Numbered from the stretch's first letter, positions 36,290 to 47,334 are shown. The stretch is 64,000 nucleotides of DNA from Sphingobacterium bovistauri (GCF_020295405.1 NZ_JADEYP010000016.1:25697-89696); one strand, 5' to 3'. Notes: generated from the letters alone by a model not told the origin. Numbers and translations: made by a program.

Positions 36290-38604
36290 CCTATAGCTAA
36301 ATTGAAGACCAAATTATCACGCCTCCAATTTGAACTTTTGAAATCAATATCTTTTATTACCCAACGATCATTTTTTGGATAATATGGAACACGTATAGGT
36401 AAGGCTAAATCTGTACGAATAATTAAAAAGGTGAAATCGAAACGAAGACCCGCTCCAGCTCCGATGGCTAATTCAGATAAGAATTCTTTCGAAAGTTTTC
36501 CGCCCAATTTTCCATCATCTCTATTCTGTAACCAAATATTACCAGCATCGATGAAAGCTGCCCAATTTAAAATACCTACTCCAAAATCTACGATGCGATT
36601 GCGGTATTCCGTGTTTATTTCTAATTTATAATCACCAGTCTGATCCGCAAAGAAATTGTCTTCACCAATATTTTCAGGAACTGCTGATCCTGGCCCCACT
36701 GCTCTCGCACGGAAAGCGCGTAAACCATTAGGACCACCTGAATAAAATTGTTTCAAATAAGGTAAGGAGGCTGAGTTACCATAAGAATAACTCATGCCCA
36801 ACATAACCCGCGAAGCTAATTGTGCATGTTGACCTAATTTTAAATAATGACGACCATCGGCTTCAACTTTTACAAATTGACTGTATTTAGTGCCGAATAG
36901 TTCTTTTTGATTATCGTTTTTATAGCTCGCGCCTTGAATAAGGCCTAATACATTTCCTGAAAGATTCATACCACCTTTGAAGTAGAACGTGTTTTTTCGC
37001 GCTTCTTCCATAGTGTTTGTAAATGTATAGGTGTAATTTGGACCAAAAGAAAACTGTGGCTCCACGATCCGACGTAACGTGGGGATAGTATCCATCTGCG
37101 CTTGATAAGCTTCCGATATATTTCGAGGCTGCACGTAGATGATTTCTGCTAATGTCAAATCATGTTGTTTTTGCTCATTTTCCTTCCACATGTATCCATA
37201 GTTTAGTGTGGATGAATTAAGCGTATAAGCTGTTCGACGATTTAAAAATTCGTAGCCAAATTTAAGGTAGGTCTTCGGAATAAAACGTCGACCAGGGCTC
37301 CATTTATATAAGGTTAATAATCTAGGCCATGTAATAGCCATTTCTGCTCCATAGCGATAATAAGATGAATTCAAATTCACATTACCACCTGTTTGGGTTT
37401 CATAACCACCAAAAACATTAAATGATACTGTCTCAGCGCCCTTAAAAGCATTACGAAGCGTCCATGTCAAGTTAGCTTCAGAGCCATTGTATACCGTAGC
37501 TGTTTTTGCCAAAAGCTCCAAGCGAAGGGACTTTTTGGGTAGTGGCGTCAAGTGGTAATATACGTCCAAGGTATTAGCGGAATCCGGATTGGGTTCAAAG
37601 CTGTTTTTAACAAATTTAAAAGCATTCAGATTGACTAAATGATTAATAGTTAAGTTGTGATCATGACGATTGTATTCTTGACCTTTTTTAAAGAAAATAT
37701 GATTTGCGATTACTTTTTTTCTAAACGTATTGTTACGGTCAATAATGTAATAATTGTCGTTAAAAAGTTCTAAATATTCCGTGTTAGGTCTTCTACTATA
37801 GCCTTGGGAAGTCAAAGTATAGTTTGGATAAATGAAAATATCTCCAATCTTTTGAGGTTCTTTGGCTTGGGCAGATATCTCCGGTTTTAAAGTAACATAA
37901 GTATTGACTTTGTGGTCTCCTATAGTACTATCTACTTCTACTAAAATATTATCTGGATTAAAGTAGTAATAACCTTTGTTTTTTAAATCATTGTCTATGC
38001 GGTCACGCTCATTAAGAATCACATCCAAATTGTAGTTAGCCCCTTTTTTTAATAAAGACTCTGATTTAGAGGCTGCAATATCTTTACCTATATTACTTGC
38101 AGAGTCAATATTGAAAATTACGGTGTCGATTCTGTAAATTTTGCGCGGTACACCAGTATAAATAACCTTAGCCAGTTTTCCATCAATACTTGTATCAGAG
38201 CTTACTGTCGCATTAAAAAAGCCTAAATTTTCTAGACGGTTACGTAATAAATTTTCGTTATATTCTCTATTAACATCACTTAACAATACAGGCTCTTCTC
38301 CACGCTTTTTTAATATGCGTTGAAAGAAGGTTGAAGAAGTATCATAGCCACCACCAGCATTCCAAAACATTAATTTCCATTTTGCACCAAAAGCTTTTTT
38401 ATTCGGTTTGGGCATGACCAATCCTTCAAGATGCTCTTCAAATTGTTGTTTACGTTCAGCATCAACAGTACTATCCATCTCTAATTGTACGTCACCTTCA
38501 ACATACAGTTTTTCTCCTTCAGGAAGGTGTTTTGTTGTGCTACAAGACATCATATAGCAACATAGGATAGCTATACATATCAAACCTAAATTTTTACATC
38601 TCAT
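36277..38604 (-). CDS. tamL: TamL, lipoprotein BamA-family outer-membrane protein
   Basis: Omp85-family partner of TamB, in its Bacteroidota lipoprotein form. The chosen start (ATG at 38604) has an AAGGAG site 5 bases upstream and gives a signal peptide with lipobox YMMSC (cysteine 21). A start at 38628 would add 8 residues. POTRA-like segments (LLRNRLENLGFFNATVSSDTS; YNLDVILNERDRIDNDLKNKGYYYF) are followed by a 16-strand barrel (RFIPKTYLKFGYEFLNRRTAY; GGPNGLRAFRARAVGPG, carrying the Omp85 RxF motif region), ending in NLAIGYPF. 775 residues. It overlaps the end of tamB by 11 bases, so the two are coupled. Confidence 0.9.
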   Translation of the reverse strand: MRCKNLGLICIAILCCYMMSCSTTKHLPEGEKLYVEGDVQLEMDSTVDAERKQQFEEHLEGLVMPKPNKKAFGAKWKLMFWNAGGGYDTSSTFFQRILKKRGEEPVLLSDVNREYNENLLRNRLENLGFFNATVSSDTSIDGKLAKVIYTGVPRKIYRIDTVIFNIDSASNIGKDIAASKSESLLKKGANYNLDVILNERDRIDNDLKNKGYYYFNPDNILVEVDSTIGDHKVNTYVTLKPEISAQAKEPQKIGDIFIYPNYTLTSQGYSRRPNTEYLELFNDNYYIIDRNNTFRKKVIANHIFFKKGQEYNRHDHNLTINHLVNLNAFKFVKNSFEPNPDSANTLDVYYHLTPLPKKSLRLELLAKTATVYNGSEANLTWTLRNAFKGAETVSFNVFGGYETQTGGNVNLNSSYYRYGAEMAITWPRLLTLYKWSPGRRFIPKTYLKFGYEFLNRRTAYTLNSSTLNYGYMWKENEQKQHDLTLAEIIYVQPRNISEAYQAQMDTIPTLRRIVEPQFSFGPNYTYTFTNTMEEARKNTFYFKGGMNLSGNVLGLIQGASYKNDNQKELFGTKYSQFVKVEADGRHYLKLGQHAQLASRVMLGMSYSYGNSASLPYLKQFYSGGPNGLRAFRARAVGPGSAVPENIGEDNFFADQTGDYKLEINTEYRNRIVDFGVGILNWAAFIDAGNIWLQNRDDGKLGGKLSKEFLSELAIGAGAGLRFDFTFLIIRTDLALPIRVPYYPKNDRWVIKDIDFKSSNWRRDNLVFNLAIGYPF

Positions 38605-41600
38605 TCGATCTCCTTTCTTCATCTTCATTTCGAATAGCGGTATCTTTAATTGATTTGATATTAGTAGTCGTATCGTTTTCTGTCGAATCTACAGGAGTTT
38701 TATTCAATTCTTCTTTCTTTTTTTGTTCTTCAATACGTTTACGATAGGTAGGGTTATGTTTCAACATACTATCACGAATTACCAAACGCACACTATCCCG
38801 ATATACAGAATCTGTTTCCATACGCTCTACATTAAATCTTCTTCGGAAGCTACTGTTATTAGGATCCGTATAAGCTGCAAGAGCCCTTTCATTCATGAAT
38901 AATTCTTTAAACTGATTGTAACTCATGTTGATAATGAAACCAATACCTGTTTCGACAAATTGACCTTGTAAAGTCGCCTGGTATTGATTTTTACGATATA
39001 CACGTGCAAAGTATCTACCATCTTTTGAAAGTTGATAATCTAACGAAATATCACCAGCAATATTGTTAGGTTTTTCTCCTGGACGTGTTTTTCCCTCAAC
39101 CTCGAAATTGGAACCAATAGTGATTTTTAAGCGATCATCAAATAACATCTTTGATATCCCGACATTCAAATCTGTTCTGTTTTGAGCTGATCCTGAAAGA
39201 TAATCTTGTTCAGATTGCAAATTGAAATCCAACTCTATACCTTTTATAAGATCAGAAGCCAAATTATTCAATTGACTTGTTAAGAATGAACTTACCGAGC
39301 TACGTGCAATCCCTTCTACACCTCCACCACCTGAAAGACTTTCAAATGGATTAGCAGACATAAATCTTCCCATAATAATCAATGAGAATACCTGTTTGTT
39401 TAATTCTGCTGGGTCATCACGTAAGGCGACCAAGGCATTATTTACTTTGGATACCACATCTTGGGATACTATAGCGTTATTTTCATCTAGATCGATATCA
39501 AAAGCAATTGCAGGTTTAAATAGTTCGCCTGTAAGAATCAATTTTACATCGAACGGAATACGTTGTTTGTATAAATTAGAGCCTTCAGTTCCCAACTGGT
39601 TGGCTACTAAATCCAGGGTAGGGAAGCGTCCTTTATACAAGGCTGTAATATCCAAACGTGCATCCAGAGGGTCTCCATTCCAGGTGATAGTACTGCCTTT
39701 TTGAAAGTCAAATTCTTTCTTGATTGGACCAAAATTAAAGGAATAATTACCATCTTCGACGGTAAAAGTTCCCGACATTGTAATCTTTTCACTAGCATCA
39801 ATAGTAGTTGTTAACTCTGCTACGCCTTGTATATTTAGGGCATCTTGCGAACCTTCATCTATAATGATTTTGAATTTAGCATCCCGATCTGTGTTGAGAT
39901 TTAAAGATAAGTCCATCCCTTTTAGACGTGTGGCGGTCGTCATAGAGTCTAATTTTGCAAAGACATTATTTCGCGCGGTATCACTTTTGTCCACGAATTT
40001 TACAACACCATCACGTTCCGCAATTCCTGGATTATCATTAGGCACTATAAAGACAAAATCTGTGTTTTGATTTGCAGCTACATTTCCGTCAATCGCAGGT
40101 TTATCAAGGTCTCCACGAATTCGGATGTTAGATGTGACATATAATTTACCGTAGAAAAGATCATTGTCTTTACGAGTTGAATTAACGGCAGCAAAATTAT
40201 TCGTAGTCAAATTGAGATTGAAATCGAAATCCGTATATGTTTTGGTTAAGATTTTTCCGTTCAATTTAGCCTCGTTACCTTTGCCATCTTTCAATAAGAA
40301 TTGCTTGAATTGTAACCCTTGGTTGGTAAAGCTTATTTTTTGATTATCCATTAAGAAATCCGCGTTGAGCATTGCAACGTTAATTTTTGCCTTATTAAAG
40401 ATTAAATCTCCATTGATTATTGGGTTATCTAAATTACCTGTAATATCAAGTTCACCTGTTAGATCTCCTTCTGAATTTTGAAGGTAGCCCATGCTGAAAG
40501 CCTGAATGGTTTTCATTTTTAGTGGCGAAAGGTTCAGTTTAGCTTTAAATGATGGTTTGCCTTGAAGTGGTGCAAAATATTCCCCTAACAGTCTTACATC
40601 ATTACCATTTTCAATTATTTGTACATCAGCCGAAAATGTATTTTCTTTTTGATTATGCACATTCACTAATACGTTACCTACCGTATCTTGACCGAAATAG
40701 AATTTTTTGATTTCCAAATCAGAAACAAACACAGGCTTAGTATCTAAACGGGATACTGTCGCTGTACCATTTATTCCTCCACCAACATTCCAAGTGTCGG
40801 ACTCCAATATTTCACTTAGTGTCTCTATACGGAAGTTGTTAAATAGAATGTCAATAGGTGCATTTAGTGTAGAATCTTGCGATTGAATACGTAATTCTTG
40901 TCCATTATTGTTCAACACAAAATCATGTGCACGAATACCGTCCTTACCAAAGCTTAATTGGTTGTTTTGGCTGGTTTGCCAAGTGTCATAGTTTAGCATT
41001 AAGCCGTCTTCCAATAGACTTAATAAGTAATTACCATTTTCTACTCCCATTCGTGCCCCCAAATGATACCTGTCTTTGTCTTCTTTATCTTTTATCCATA
41101 GTCCAAAATCAAGATTATTCTCTATAGCTTGCCCACTTAGTACGGTATTTTTAAGCTCGATTTGATTCATTTTAATCTTATCGATCAAAGCCGAATAATA
41201 CAATGTACTATCTACAGTAATGATATCCATCCCTAATCTATCCACCTCAATTCCACCATAAATAACACGTGGAGCAAGGAGTTTAGCCATAATACTCTTT
41301 TGTTGGCTATCAAATGTACCATCGAGGGTAATATTATTCATTCTTTCCAAATCAGGAAGGAAATCTTTTAAGAAGCGAGAGTGTGTTAGCGTTGCTGAAA
41401 ATTCAAAATTCTGCGCATCATATTTTAGCTGTTTTGGAGGTTCATTATTAGGGTTATAATAAACACGGACAACATCTTGCATGGATGCGCCTAACTCTGT
41501 TAGCTTATATTTGCCTACCAAGTGTGCACGTACGAATTCAGACCGTAGCATCAACATATTGCGTGATGTATCTGCCTTTGCAATTAAAGAAATCGTGTCT

Positions 41601-43876
41601 AGGGCATATCGTTGATCATTGTAGGCAATTGATGATTGTGAAATATGTAATTTTCCGTTAAGGTGATTGAGGTCTGCTGTCTCAAAATCAGCGTCTATTT
41701 TTCCATGGTAACGGAAATTATCATCTATTAATTTCAAATTTTGAAGATTGACAGAATCAATCATCATATTCATTTTCACTTTGGGGTAGGTGTCACGCAT
41801 ATCAGCAGCAAGATTTGCTCTGAATCGAATATTAGGATCAGTACTATGTACAGACCCCGCAATATCCCCACTTTGTGCCATTAAATCTAGATTGATGTCA
41901 TGATACGCGTATCCCATGGCATCGAAACGGTTGATTGTTCCTTTGACATCGGCTGCCATAGTTTTAGGATTCAATCCCCTACCTTTGATTTGTGCATTTG
42001 CGGAAATTATTCCCAATACTGAATCTTGTTTTAGTAGATGTCCTAAATTGAAATTGTCTATCGAAACTTGTGCATCGTAGGTCGTATCGCGTTTGCTCAT
42101 TTGGAGAAAACCATTCACAGAAGCATTACCTTTGTCTGTGATGAGTTTCATGTTTGCATCGAAGCCTGTTAGACCTCCTTTGAATGTTCCTGCCAATGAG
42201 ATTGAGTTTGGAAACTCAATTTTCATATCTTTTGGTAAGAGTGATTTAGCGACCAAGCGATCCAAATCACCTTTTCCAGTTGTTAATTTTTTTAGATTAA
42301 GATCAATGTTTAGCTTGTCGGTATTAGGAAGTCCCTTTATCTTAGCTGAAGCGATGATATGCGTTTTATCCAATGTCTTGAATTCAAGATTCGGAATGTT
42401 CAAATCATCTAAGCGACCAACGACCCTTCCATCAATATAAAATTTTCGGGTCATTAATGGCTTCATCACATCCATTTTTTCCAAATCAGGTGCAAAGAAC
42501 TTGATATCCTTCATATCGATTTGCGTTTTCTTAATACGTGCGTCGATATTAACTAATTGCGGATATTTTGAAAGCGCATCTAACGATGGATAAGAGATTT
42601 TTATGTAATCTTGGATGGTGGTATTCGGAGTTTGTACGAGTAAGTTTTCTATAACAGCTCCTGTGTTGTCATAGACAAAATCTCCTTTAAGTTGTTTGAG
42701 GTACAACCCTGAATGATCCTTTGCTGTTATGTTCGTAACGTCACCTGAAATTGAGTCATTTGAGTAATAAATGTTGTTTATCGCACCAGCTAAATCTTTA
42801 ATTCCAATATTACTGTAGTCAAATCCTTTCATCCTTGATTGGTTATCATCTCTGAACAAAAAGTTGGTTTTGTCTACGGCTATTTTATCTGCGGAAACGA
42901 CCCAATTTATTGGTGTACTTGATGTATCTTGTTTCTCCTTGACTTTAGTTAACTTATCAAAGATCACGTAAGAGTCGGATTGATCTAGAATAATCTCTTT
43001 TAATTTGACTACTTCTTTGTTTAAATCAATCTGCTCTACATTCGCCGAAAGATTCTTAATATCAAATTTGCTCTTCATCGCTGAAGAAGCATCTTCGTAT
43101 TTGATGAATATGTTTTTTAGCAAAATGGTTTCTGTGCCTAAATTAGGTAGTAGAGAAGTTGTGTTTGCAGAGGCATCTGTTATACCAAAATCTTCGGGAT
43201 TTACTTCCTTTGCTTTCGTAATTGGTGCCCACTGTTTGATTACTGCTGATAGACCATCGATATCAATCTTAGGAAGATCAAAAGTCATATTGTCTGCAAG
43301 ATCAAAAGTTTTGACACGCGTTTCTAATTTATTTAATCGGATAGCAGCCGAGGTCCCGATCATGTCATCTGTATAGACAAAATGAATTTTTTCTAGGCCA
43401 ACTTTATCTAGGTTAAAAATTAAGGCTGAGGCAGTATCAGTAGCGGTAGGGGTGCTTTCTTTTTCTGAAGCAAATGCTTTTACGATATAGTCAAAATTAA
43501 AGTTACCATCTGGAGCACTGCGTTTTATTTTAGATGTAATACCCACTAATTGAATCTCTTGCACTTCAATAGTGTTCTTGAGGATTTTGAACATATCGAT
43601 GTCCACTTTTATCTTTTCACCCGCCACTAATGTGTCACGTGATTGATCTTCAAAATATACATTTTCAAGTACCAACATCTTGGGAAATGTGATATTCACA
43701 TAGCCAATATCAACAGGAGTTCCAATCTTAGTTTCAAGATAATTTGATACTTTACCGGCAATATAATTTTGAACGGAAGGAAGTCGTATTAAAAATACGA
43801 TCAATAATAATAGGGCTATAATGGAGCCTATTATCCAAAGGAAAATACGTACAGCGACACGGGTAAATTTGTTCAA
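38594..43876 (-). CDS. tamB: TamB/DUF490 translocation and assembly protein
   Basis: A 1760-residue periplasm-spanning protein anchored in the inner membrane by one N-terminal helix (IFLWIIGSIIALLLLIVFLI, about 13-32). It has an AsmA-like start (SNYLETKIGTPVDIGYVNITFPKMLVLENVYFED), a long beta-taco/beta-helix middle, and a C-terminal DUF490 domain (about 1290-1650, including DARLDITALYKG and LSGGGGVEGIARSSVSSFLTSQLN). It forms a lipid- or barrel-assembly bridge with TamL. The length fits Bacteroidota TamB (1400-1800). The last 60 residues are charged and low-complexity. It is the first gene of the tamB-tamL operon. Confidence 0.92.
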   Translation of the reverse strand: MNKFTRVAVRIFLWIIGSIIALLLLIVFLIRLPSVQNYIAGKVSNYLETKIGTPVDIGYVNITFPKMLVLENVYFEDQSRDTLVAGEKIKVDIDMFKILKNTIEVQEIQLVGITSKIKRSAPDGNFNFDYIVKAFASEKESTPTATDTASALIFNLDKVGLEKIHFVYTDDMIGTSAAIRLNKLETRVKTFDLADNMTFDLPKIDIDGLSAVIKQWAPITKAKEVNPEDFGITDASANTTSLLPNLGTETILLKNIFIKYEDASSAMKSKFDIKNLSANVEQIDLNKEVVKLKEIILDQSDSYVIFDKLTKVKEKQDTSSTPINWVVSADKIAVDKTNFLFRDDNQSRMKGFDYSNIGIKDLAGAINNIYYSNDSISGDVTNITAKDHSGLYLKQLKGDFVYDNTGAVIENLLVQTPNTTIQDYIKISYPSLDALSKYPQLVNIDARIKKTQIDMKDIKFFAPDLEKMDVMKPLMTRKFYIDGRVVGRLDDLNIPNLEFKTLDKTHIIASAKIKGLPNTDKLNIDLNLKKLTTGKGDLDRLVAKSLLPKDMKIEFPNSISLAGTFKGGLTGFDANMKLITDKGNASVNGFLQMSKRDTTYDAQVSIDNFNLGHLLKQDSVLGIISANAQIKGRGLNPKTMAADVKGTINRFDAMGYAYHDINLDLMAQSGDIAGSVHSTDPNIRFRANLAADMRDTYPKVKMNMMIDSVNLQNLKLIDDNFRYHGKIDADFETADLNHLNGKLHISQSSIAYNDQRYALDTISLIAKADTSRNMLMLRSEFVRAHLVGKYKLTELGASMQDVVRVYYNPNNEPPKQLKYDAQNFEFSATLTHSRFLKDFLPDLERMNNITLDGTFDSQQKSIMAKLLAPRVIYGGIEVDRLGMDIITVDSTLYYSALIDKIKMNQIELKNTVLSGQAIENNLDFGLWIKDKEDKDRYHLGARMGVENGNYLLSLLEDGLMLNYDTWQTSQNNQLSFGKDGIRAHDFVLNNNGQELRIQSQDSTLNAPIDILFNNFRIETLSEILESDTWNVGGGINGTATVSRLDTKPVFVSDLEIKKFYFGQDTVGNVLVNVHNQKENTFSADVQIIENGNDVRLLGEYFAPLQGKPSFKAKLNLSPLKMKTIQAFSMGYLQNSEGDLTGELDITGNLDNPIINGDLIFNKAKINVAMLNADFLMDNQKISFTNQGLQFKQFLLKDGKGNEAKLNGKILTKTYTDFDFNLNLTTNNFAAVNSTRKDNDLFYGKLYVTSNIRIRGDLDKPAIDGNVAANQNTDFVFIVPNDNPGIAERDGVVKFVDKSDTARNNVFAKLDSMTTATRLKGMDLSLNLNTDRDAKFKIIIDEGSQDALNIQGVAELTTTIDASEKITMSGTFTVEDGNYSFNFGPIKKEFDFQKGSTITWNGDPLDARLDITALYKGRFPTLDLVANQLGTEGSNLYKQRIPFDVKLILTGELFKPAIAFDIDLDENNAIVSQDVVSKVNNALVALRDDPAELNKQVFSLIIMGRFMSANPFESLSGGGGVEGIARSSVSSFLTSQLNNLASDLIKGIELDFNLQSEQDYLSGSAQNRTDLNVGISKMLFDDRLKITIGSNFEVEGKTRPGEKPNNIAGDISLDYQLSKDGRYFARVYRKNQYQATLQGQFVETGIGFIINMSYNQFKELFMNERALAAYTDPNNSSFRRRFNVERMETDSVYRDSVRLVIRDSMLKHNPTYRKRIEEQKKKEELNKTPVDSTENDTTTNIKSIKDTAIRNEDEERRSNEM
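38610..38615 (-). promoter_or_regulatory. Ribosome-binding site deciding the tamL start
   Basis: AAGGAG on the minus strand, 5 bases before the ATG at 38604. It lies inside the tamB coding sequence and supports this start over the in-frame ATGs at 38628 and 38622. Confidence 0.6.
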
Positions 43877-44007
43877 ACCTGAGTTTATCTACTTAAATAA
43901 TGTTAACACTGAAATAATAACATAAAAATAGTGGAAATGTTTACTATTTCATGTTAGAAATGCAAAAATAAAATGATTTAACTATAAGTTTTAGTTTTTT
44001 GTTATTC

Positions 44008-44045
44008 AATATATTAAAAAAGGGCTAGTCAATGACTAGCCCTTT
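44008..44045 (-). terminator. Terminator of the S9 peptidase gene
   Basis: 11-bp stem AAAGGGCTAGT (44019-44029) with ACTAGCCCTTT (44035-44045) and a T6 run on the minus strand, directly after the peptidase stop. Confidence 0.85.
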
Positions 44046-44051
44046 CCATTT

Positions 44052-46976
44052 TTAGAAGGCACGATCTTCTAAGTGCTTTGGAAGATCTATATAATCTATT
44101 CCTTTTGCCCACCAGTCTGGTGCTGGTTTTCCTTTCAAGTAATAATCAAAATATTCCATCATGCGTACGGCATAGTCTTTCTTGTTGACTTCTTTTACCA
44201 AACCATGATTTTCACCGTTATAAGTAAGCATTACGACAGGTTTATTCAGACGACGTAAGCTGTTGTAATATTCTACACCTTGGGTATAATCCACCGCACC
44301 ATCTTTATCATTATGCATGATGATCAAAGGTGTATTTACCTTTTTGATATGGTAAATAGGTGAATTACGTACATAAGCATCCCAATTGTCCCAATATCCA
44401 GTTGTCAAACGACCTTGACTAGATTCAAAGATACTTTGGTTTGAAGAACCTGAATTCCAATAAACCAAAGAATACATCGATATCATGTTGGTCAATGGTG
44501 CTCCGGCAACCGCAGCTTTGAAAATGTTAGTCTGCGTAATTAAGAATGAAGTCTGGTAACCTCCCCACGAGTGACCGTGTATCGCTACATTTTTCTCGTC
44601 AACAATACCTGTAGAGATGGCTGCTTTTACAGCTGGTACCACACATGCTACAGCAGACATCCCTGGATCATTCAATTTATATTTGATGTCTGGCATCAAT
44701 ACCGCATAGCCATTGTTTGTATACATTGCTCTGTTGAAACCACCTCCTGGATAAGTCGGTTGAGAATAATTATTCTTTTCGTCGGTCAATCTTTCGTAAA
44801 TATATGTAATGGTAGGGTATGATTTTCCTTCTACATAATTTGCAGGTAAATATAATGTAGCTTGTAAAGTGTCACCGTGATCGGAGATATAAGTGATCAA
44901 TTTAGAACCAGCAGATAAAACACCTTTTTGTTTATCAGAAGTGTTATTGGTCAATTGTTTTTCTTGTGCTAAATTCTTATCCGCTGAGACAAAGAATTCA
45001 GGAGCAACATTTGATTTTTCTATAGTATAGAATAAGTTATTGCTGTTTTTTGGTTTTCTTATGCCACCAAAATTTATGTCATCCAATTTCAAAACCTGTA
45101 ATTTTTTACCGTTTGCAGGTAAAAGAGCTACACCTTTTTGTTTGGTTGCCTGATTCATGACGATAAAATATTGATCTTTTTTCAAATCAATAAAATCATC
45201 ATCTTCGTAAAGATTGTTAAAACCAGCAGTAGTTAATTTACTATCTTTCCAATTGTCTGTTAATTTAGTAGCAGATTTTCCGTCTATAGAAACTTTCCAT
45301 AAGTCAAAATTATCACGCAAAAGCACGAATTTATTATCTGCAGTGAATCCGTAAGAATTTATTCCTACTTTCTCAACGTTATGATCTGACAACATGTCAA
45401 CGAAGGAGGCTGGTATATTCTTCGTAATATTTGTGATAGCAAGGGTTTTGGTGTTTAATACCTGATAATGACCATCGATATATAATAATAGGAAATCAGA
45501 ATTAGGAGAGAAACGTACACCTCTCATTGCATTTAAGTACAATTTTTTGAAGGCTAATTGTTTGTTTCCAGTCTTAATATCGATGATATACAAATCACCA
45601 TAACTTTGACCATTTAAGTTAGCTTCGTATTCGTACGGCGTGAAATCAAATCCATAACCTACTAACTGATTTGGTGAAAGTGCGATAGATTTTATGGTAC
45701 TGTCTGCTAAAGAGACAAACTTATTTTCATCAACTTGCCATGCACTCATCGTTGTGAAATTCTTATCTCGCTGTACTTGTAATTTCTGTGCATGCTGCAA
45801 ACGCTTATCTTGCCAGTTCCAGATAATCATATCAGGCTTTTCTAAATCCTTTTTATTGACAACTGGCTTTTTAGCAGGTGTAGGTTGTTTAGTATTAGCT
45901 ACAACTTGTACCGAATCTTTTTTTGCTGCAATGGAATCTTTGGCTGCTGCATTTTTTGCATCAGCCTTAGCGATATCGTCTATTTTCTTTTCTGTAGATT
46001 TAGGCTCTTCCGCTTTTTCTAGTTTGGCTACACCAAAAAATATTGTTTTTAGATCTTTACTCCAATACGCTGTAGCGTTTTCTGAAATACCATATCCCGC
46101 AGTAATTTGATTTTCATCCAATCCACTATATGTAAATAAATCTCCATTATGCGCTTTGATGTTTTTGACACCTAATAACGTATAAACTGGTGTTTTATAT
46201 TTTTTGTCCGTTTTGGATTTTAATAGAGCAAAAGCAGTCCCTTCTTTGTTCCAAGACAATCTTGAGAAAGTTGCATCATCATTGTTCAAGGCGTTAGAAA
46301 TACCAGTGTTTAGATCCATCAAGAATATTCCATTCCCATTTTTGCCATTAGCATCAATGATATATGCTAAATATTGCCCCGATTTATTGAAGCTATATTC
46401 ACTTACGTTACCTAGATTATATTTCTTTTTGGTAGCTAAATTGTATAACAATAAGTCAGAACCTTTTGCTCCAGCAGATGCCTGCATTGGAGACGCAGGT
46501 GCCCCTTGTCCTTCAAATCGTATAGCGACCCATTTGCTATCTTCATTTGAAAAGCTATAACTCTGAACCTTATCGAAGGATACCGATGCGGTGTCTTTTA
46601 ATGCTACAATTTTCAACTTTTTGCTAGAAGGTCTACGAGATTTCTCATTTGCCTTAATCTCCGTAAATTTAGGGCTTTCAAAAAAGCTAAAATACTGTGC
46701 GTTTTGATTGAAAAATATAGGTGTACTCGCACCCCCAATTTTATAATTAAAATTGCTTGTATCTTGCGTACTGCGCAAAGTCAAGGTAAGATCACCTTGG
46801 GTTGGTCCTGAAACATAAGCTAACCATTTGCCATCTGGAGATGGTGTAGCTCCGTTTGTTCTTAAATAATTCCAATTTGGAATATCCTGCCAAGCAAGTG
46901 TTTTCGAGACTTCTTGCGCAAATGGTGTTAACCAAGCTAGTTGACACGCAAAAAACAAAATCGATTTTTTTGTCAT
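44052..46976 (-). CDS. Secreted S9 (prolyl oligopeptidase/DPP-like) peptidase
   Basis: A 974-residue serine peptidase with a signal peptide (about 1-20, ending PFAQ). The N-terminal part is a beta-propeller (TPSPDGKWLAYVSG; SPNSDFLLLYIDGHYQVL), with a low-complexity lysine/alanine insert at about 325-370. The alpha/beta-hydrolase domain is C-terminal. The triad is visible as S803 in GHSWGGYQ, D892 in NDKDGAVD and H924 in ENHGL. It likely degrades peptides in the periplasm or at the surface. It is monocistronic. Confidence 0.92.
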   Translation of the reverse strand: MTKKSILFFACQLAWLTPFAQEVSKTLAWQDIPNWNYLRTNGATPSPDGKWLAYVSGPTQGDLTLTLRSTQDTSNFNYKIGGASTPIFFNQNAQYFSFFESPKFTEIKANEKSRRPSSKKLKIVALKDTASVSFDKVQSYSFSNEDSKWVAIRFEGQGAPASPMQASAGAKGSDLLLYNLATKKKYNLGNVSEYSFNKSGQYLAYIIDANGKNGNGIFLMDLNTGISNALNNDDATFSRLSWNKEGTAFALLKSKTDKKYKTPVYTLLGVKNIKAHNGDLFTYSGLDENQITAGYGISENATAYWSKDLKTIFFGVAKLEKAEEPKSTEKKIDDIAKADAKNAAAKDSIAAKKDSVQVVANTKQPTPAKKPVVNKKDLEKPDMIIWNWQDKRLQHAQKLQVQRDKNFTTMSAWQVDENKFVSLADSTIKSIALSPNQLVGYGFDFTPYEYEANLNGQSYGDLYIIDIKTGNKQLAFKKLYLNAMRGVRFSPNSDFLLLYIDGHYQVLNTKTLAITNITKNIPASFVDMLSDHNVEKVGINSYGFTADNKFVLLRDNFDLWKVSIDGKSATKLTDNWKDSKLTTAGFNNLYEDDDFIDLKKDQYFIVMNQATKQKGVALLPANGKKLQVLKLDDINFGGIRKPKNSNNLFYTIEKSNVAPEFFVSADKNLAQEKQLTNNTSDKQKGVLSAGSKLITYISDHGDTLQATLYLPANYVEGKSYPTITYIYERLTDEKNNYSQPTYPGGGFNRAMYTNNGYAVLMPDIKYKLNDPGMSAVACVVPAVKAAISTGIVDEKNVAIHGHSWGGYQTSFLITQTNIFKAAVAGAPLTNMISMYSLVYWNSGSSNQSIFESSQGRLTTGYWDNWDAYVRNSPIYHIKKVNTPLIIMHNDKDGAVDYTQGVEYYNSLRRLNKPVVMLTYNGENHGLVKEVNKKDYAVRMMEYFDYYLKGKPAPDWWAKGIDYIDLPKHLEDRAF

Positions 46977-47091
46977 TTATTTTCGATAGGTTAAAATAAT
47001 ACGCTATAAAGGTATTTATTATCTTTCAATCTTTTTGTACTGTATTAAAGATGTTATTAAGTGCAGAAATGTAACAAATGATGGCGACGTA

Positions 47092-47334
47092 TTAGTCTAG
47101 TGCTTTATTCCTCAATGTTTTTATAATTAAGAAAGTTAAAGAAAATAAGAATGGCACACCTACGAAGAATACTTTTATTCTGTATGAAATAGGTATTTCA
47201 TTTTCTGGAATGGAAGTGTACGCATTATCCATCCCGATGAAAAAAAACGCAGGGATTATTCATGTAATGACAAGCAATACAGAACTCCGTAAACCCCATA
47301 AGAGATTGAAACGAAAGTTTAGTAAATTCCTCAT
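47092..47334 (-). pseudogene. Small two-helix membrane protein gene broken by an in-frame TGA
   Basis: The minus strand from ATG 47334 to TAA 47092 (81 codons) reads as a coherent two-helix membrane protein: NLLWGLRSSVLLVIT, then TGA as codon 25 (47260-47262), then IIPAFFFIGMDNAYTS and later VFFVGVPFLFSLTFLIIKTL. The hydrophobic helix continues in frame across the stop, which suggests a recent nonsense mutation (for example from GGA). An ATG after the stop (47232) could still give a 46-residue product with one helix. It lies between the S9 peptidase and argH. The family is unknown. Confidence 0.6.
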
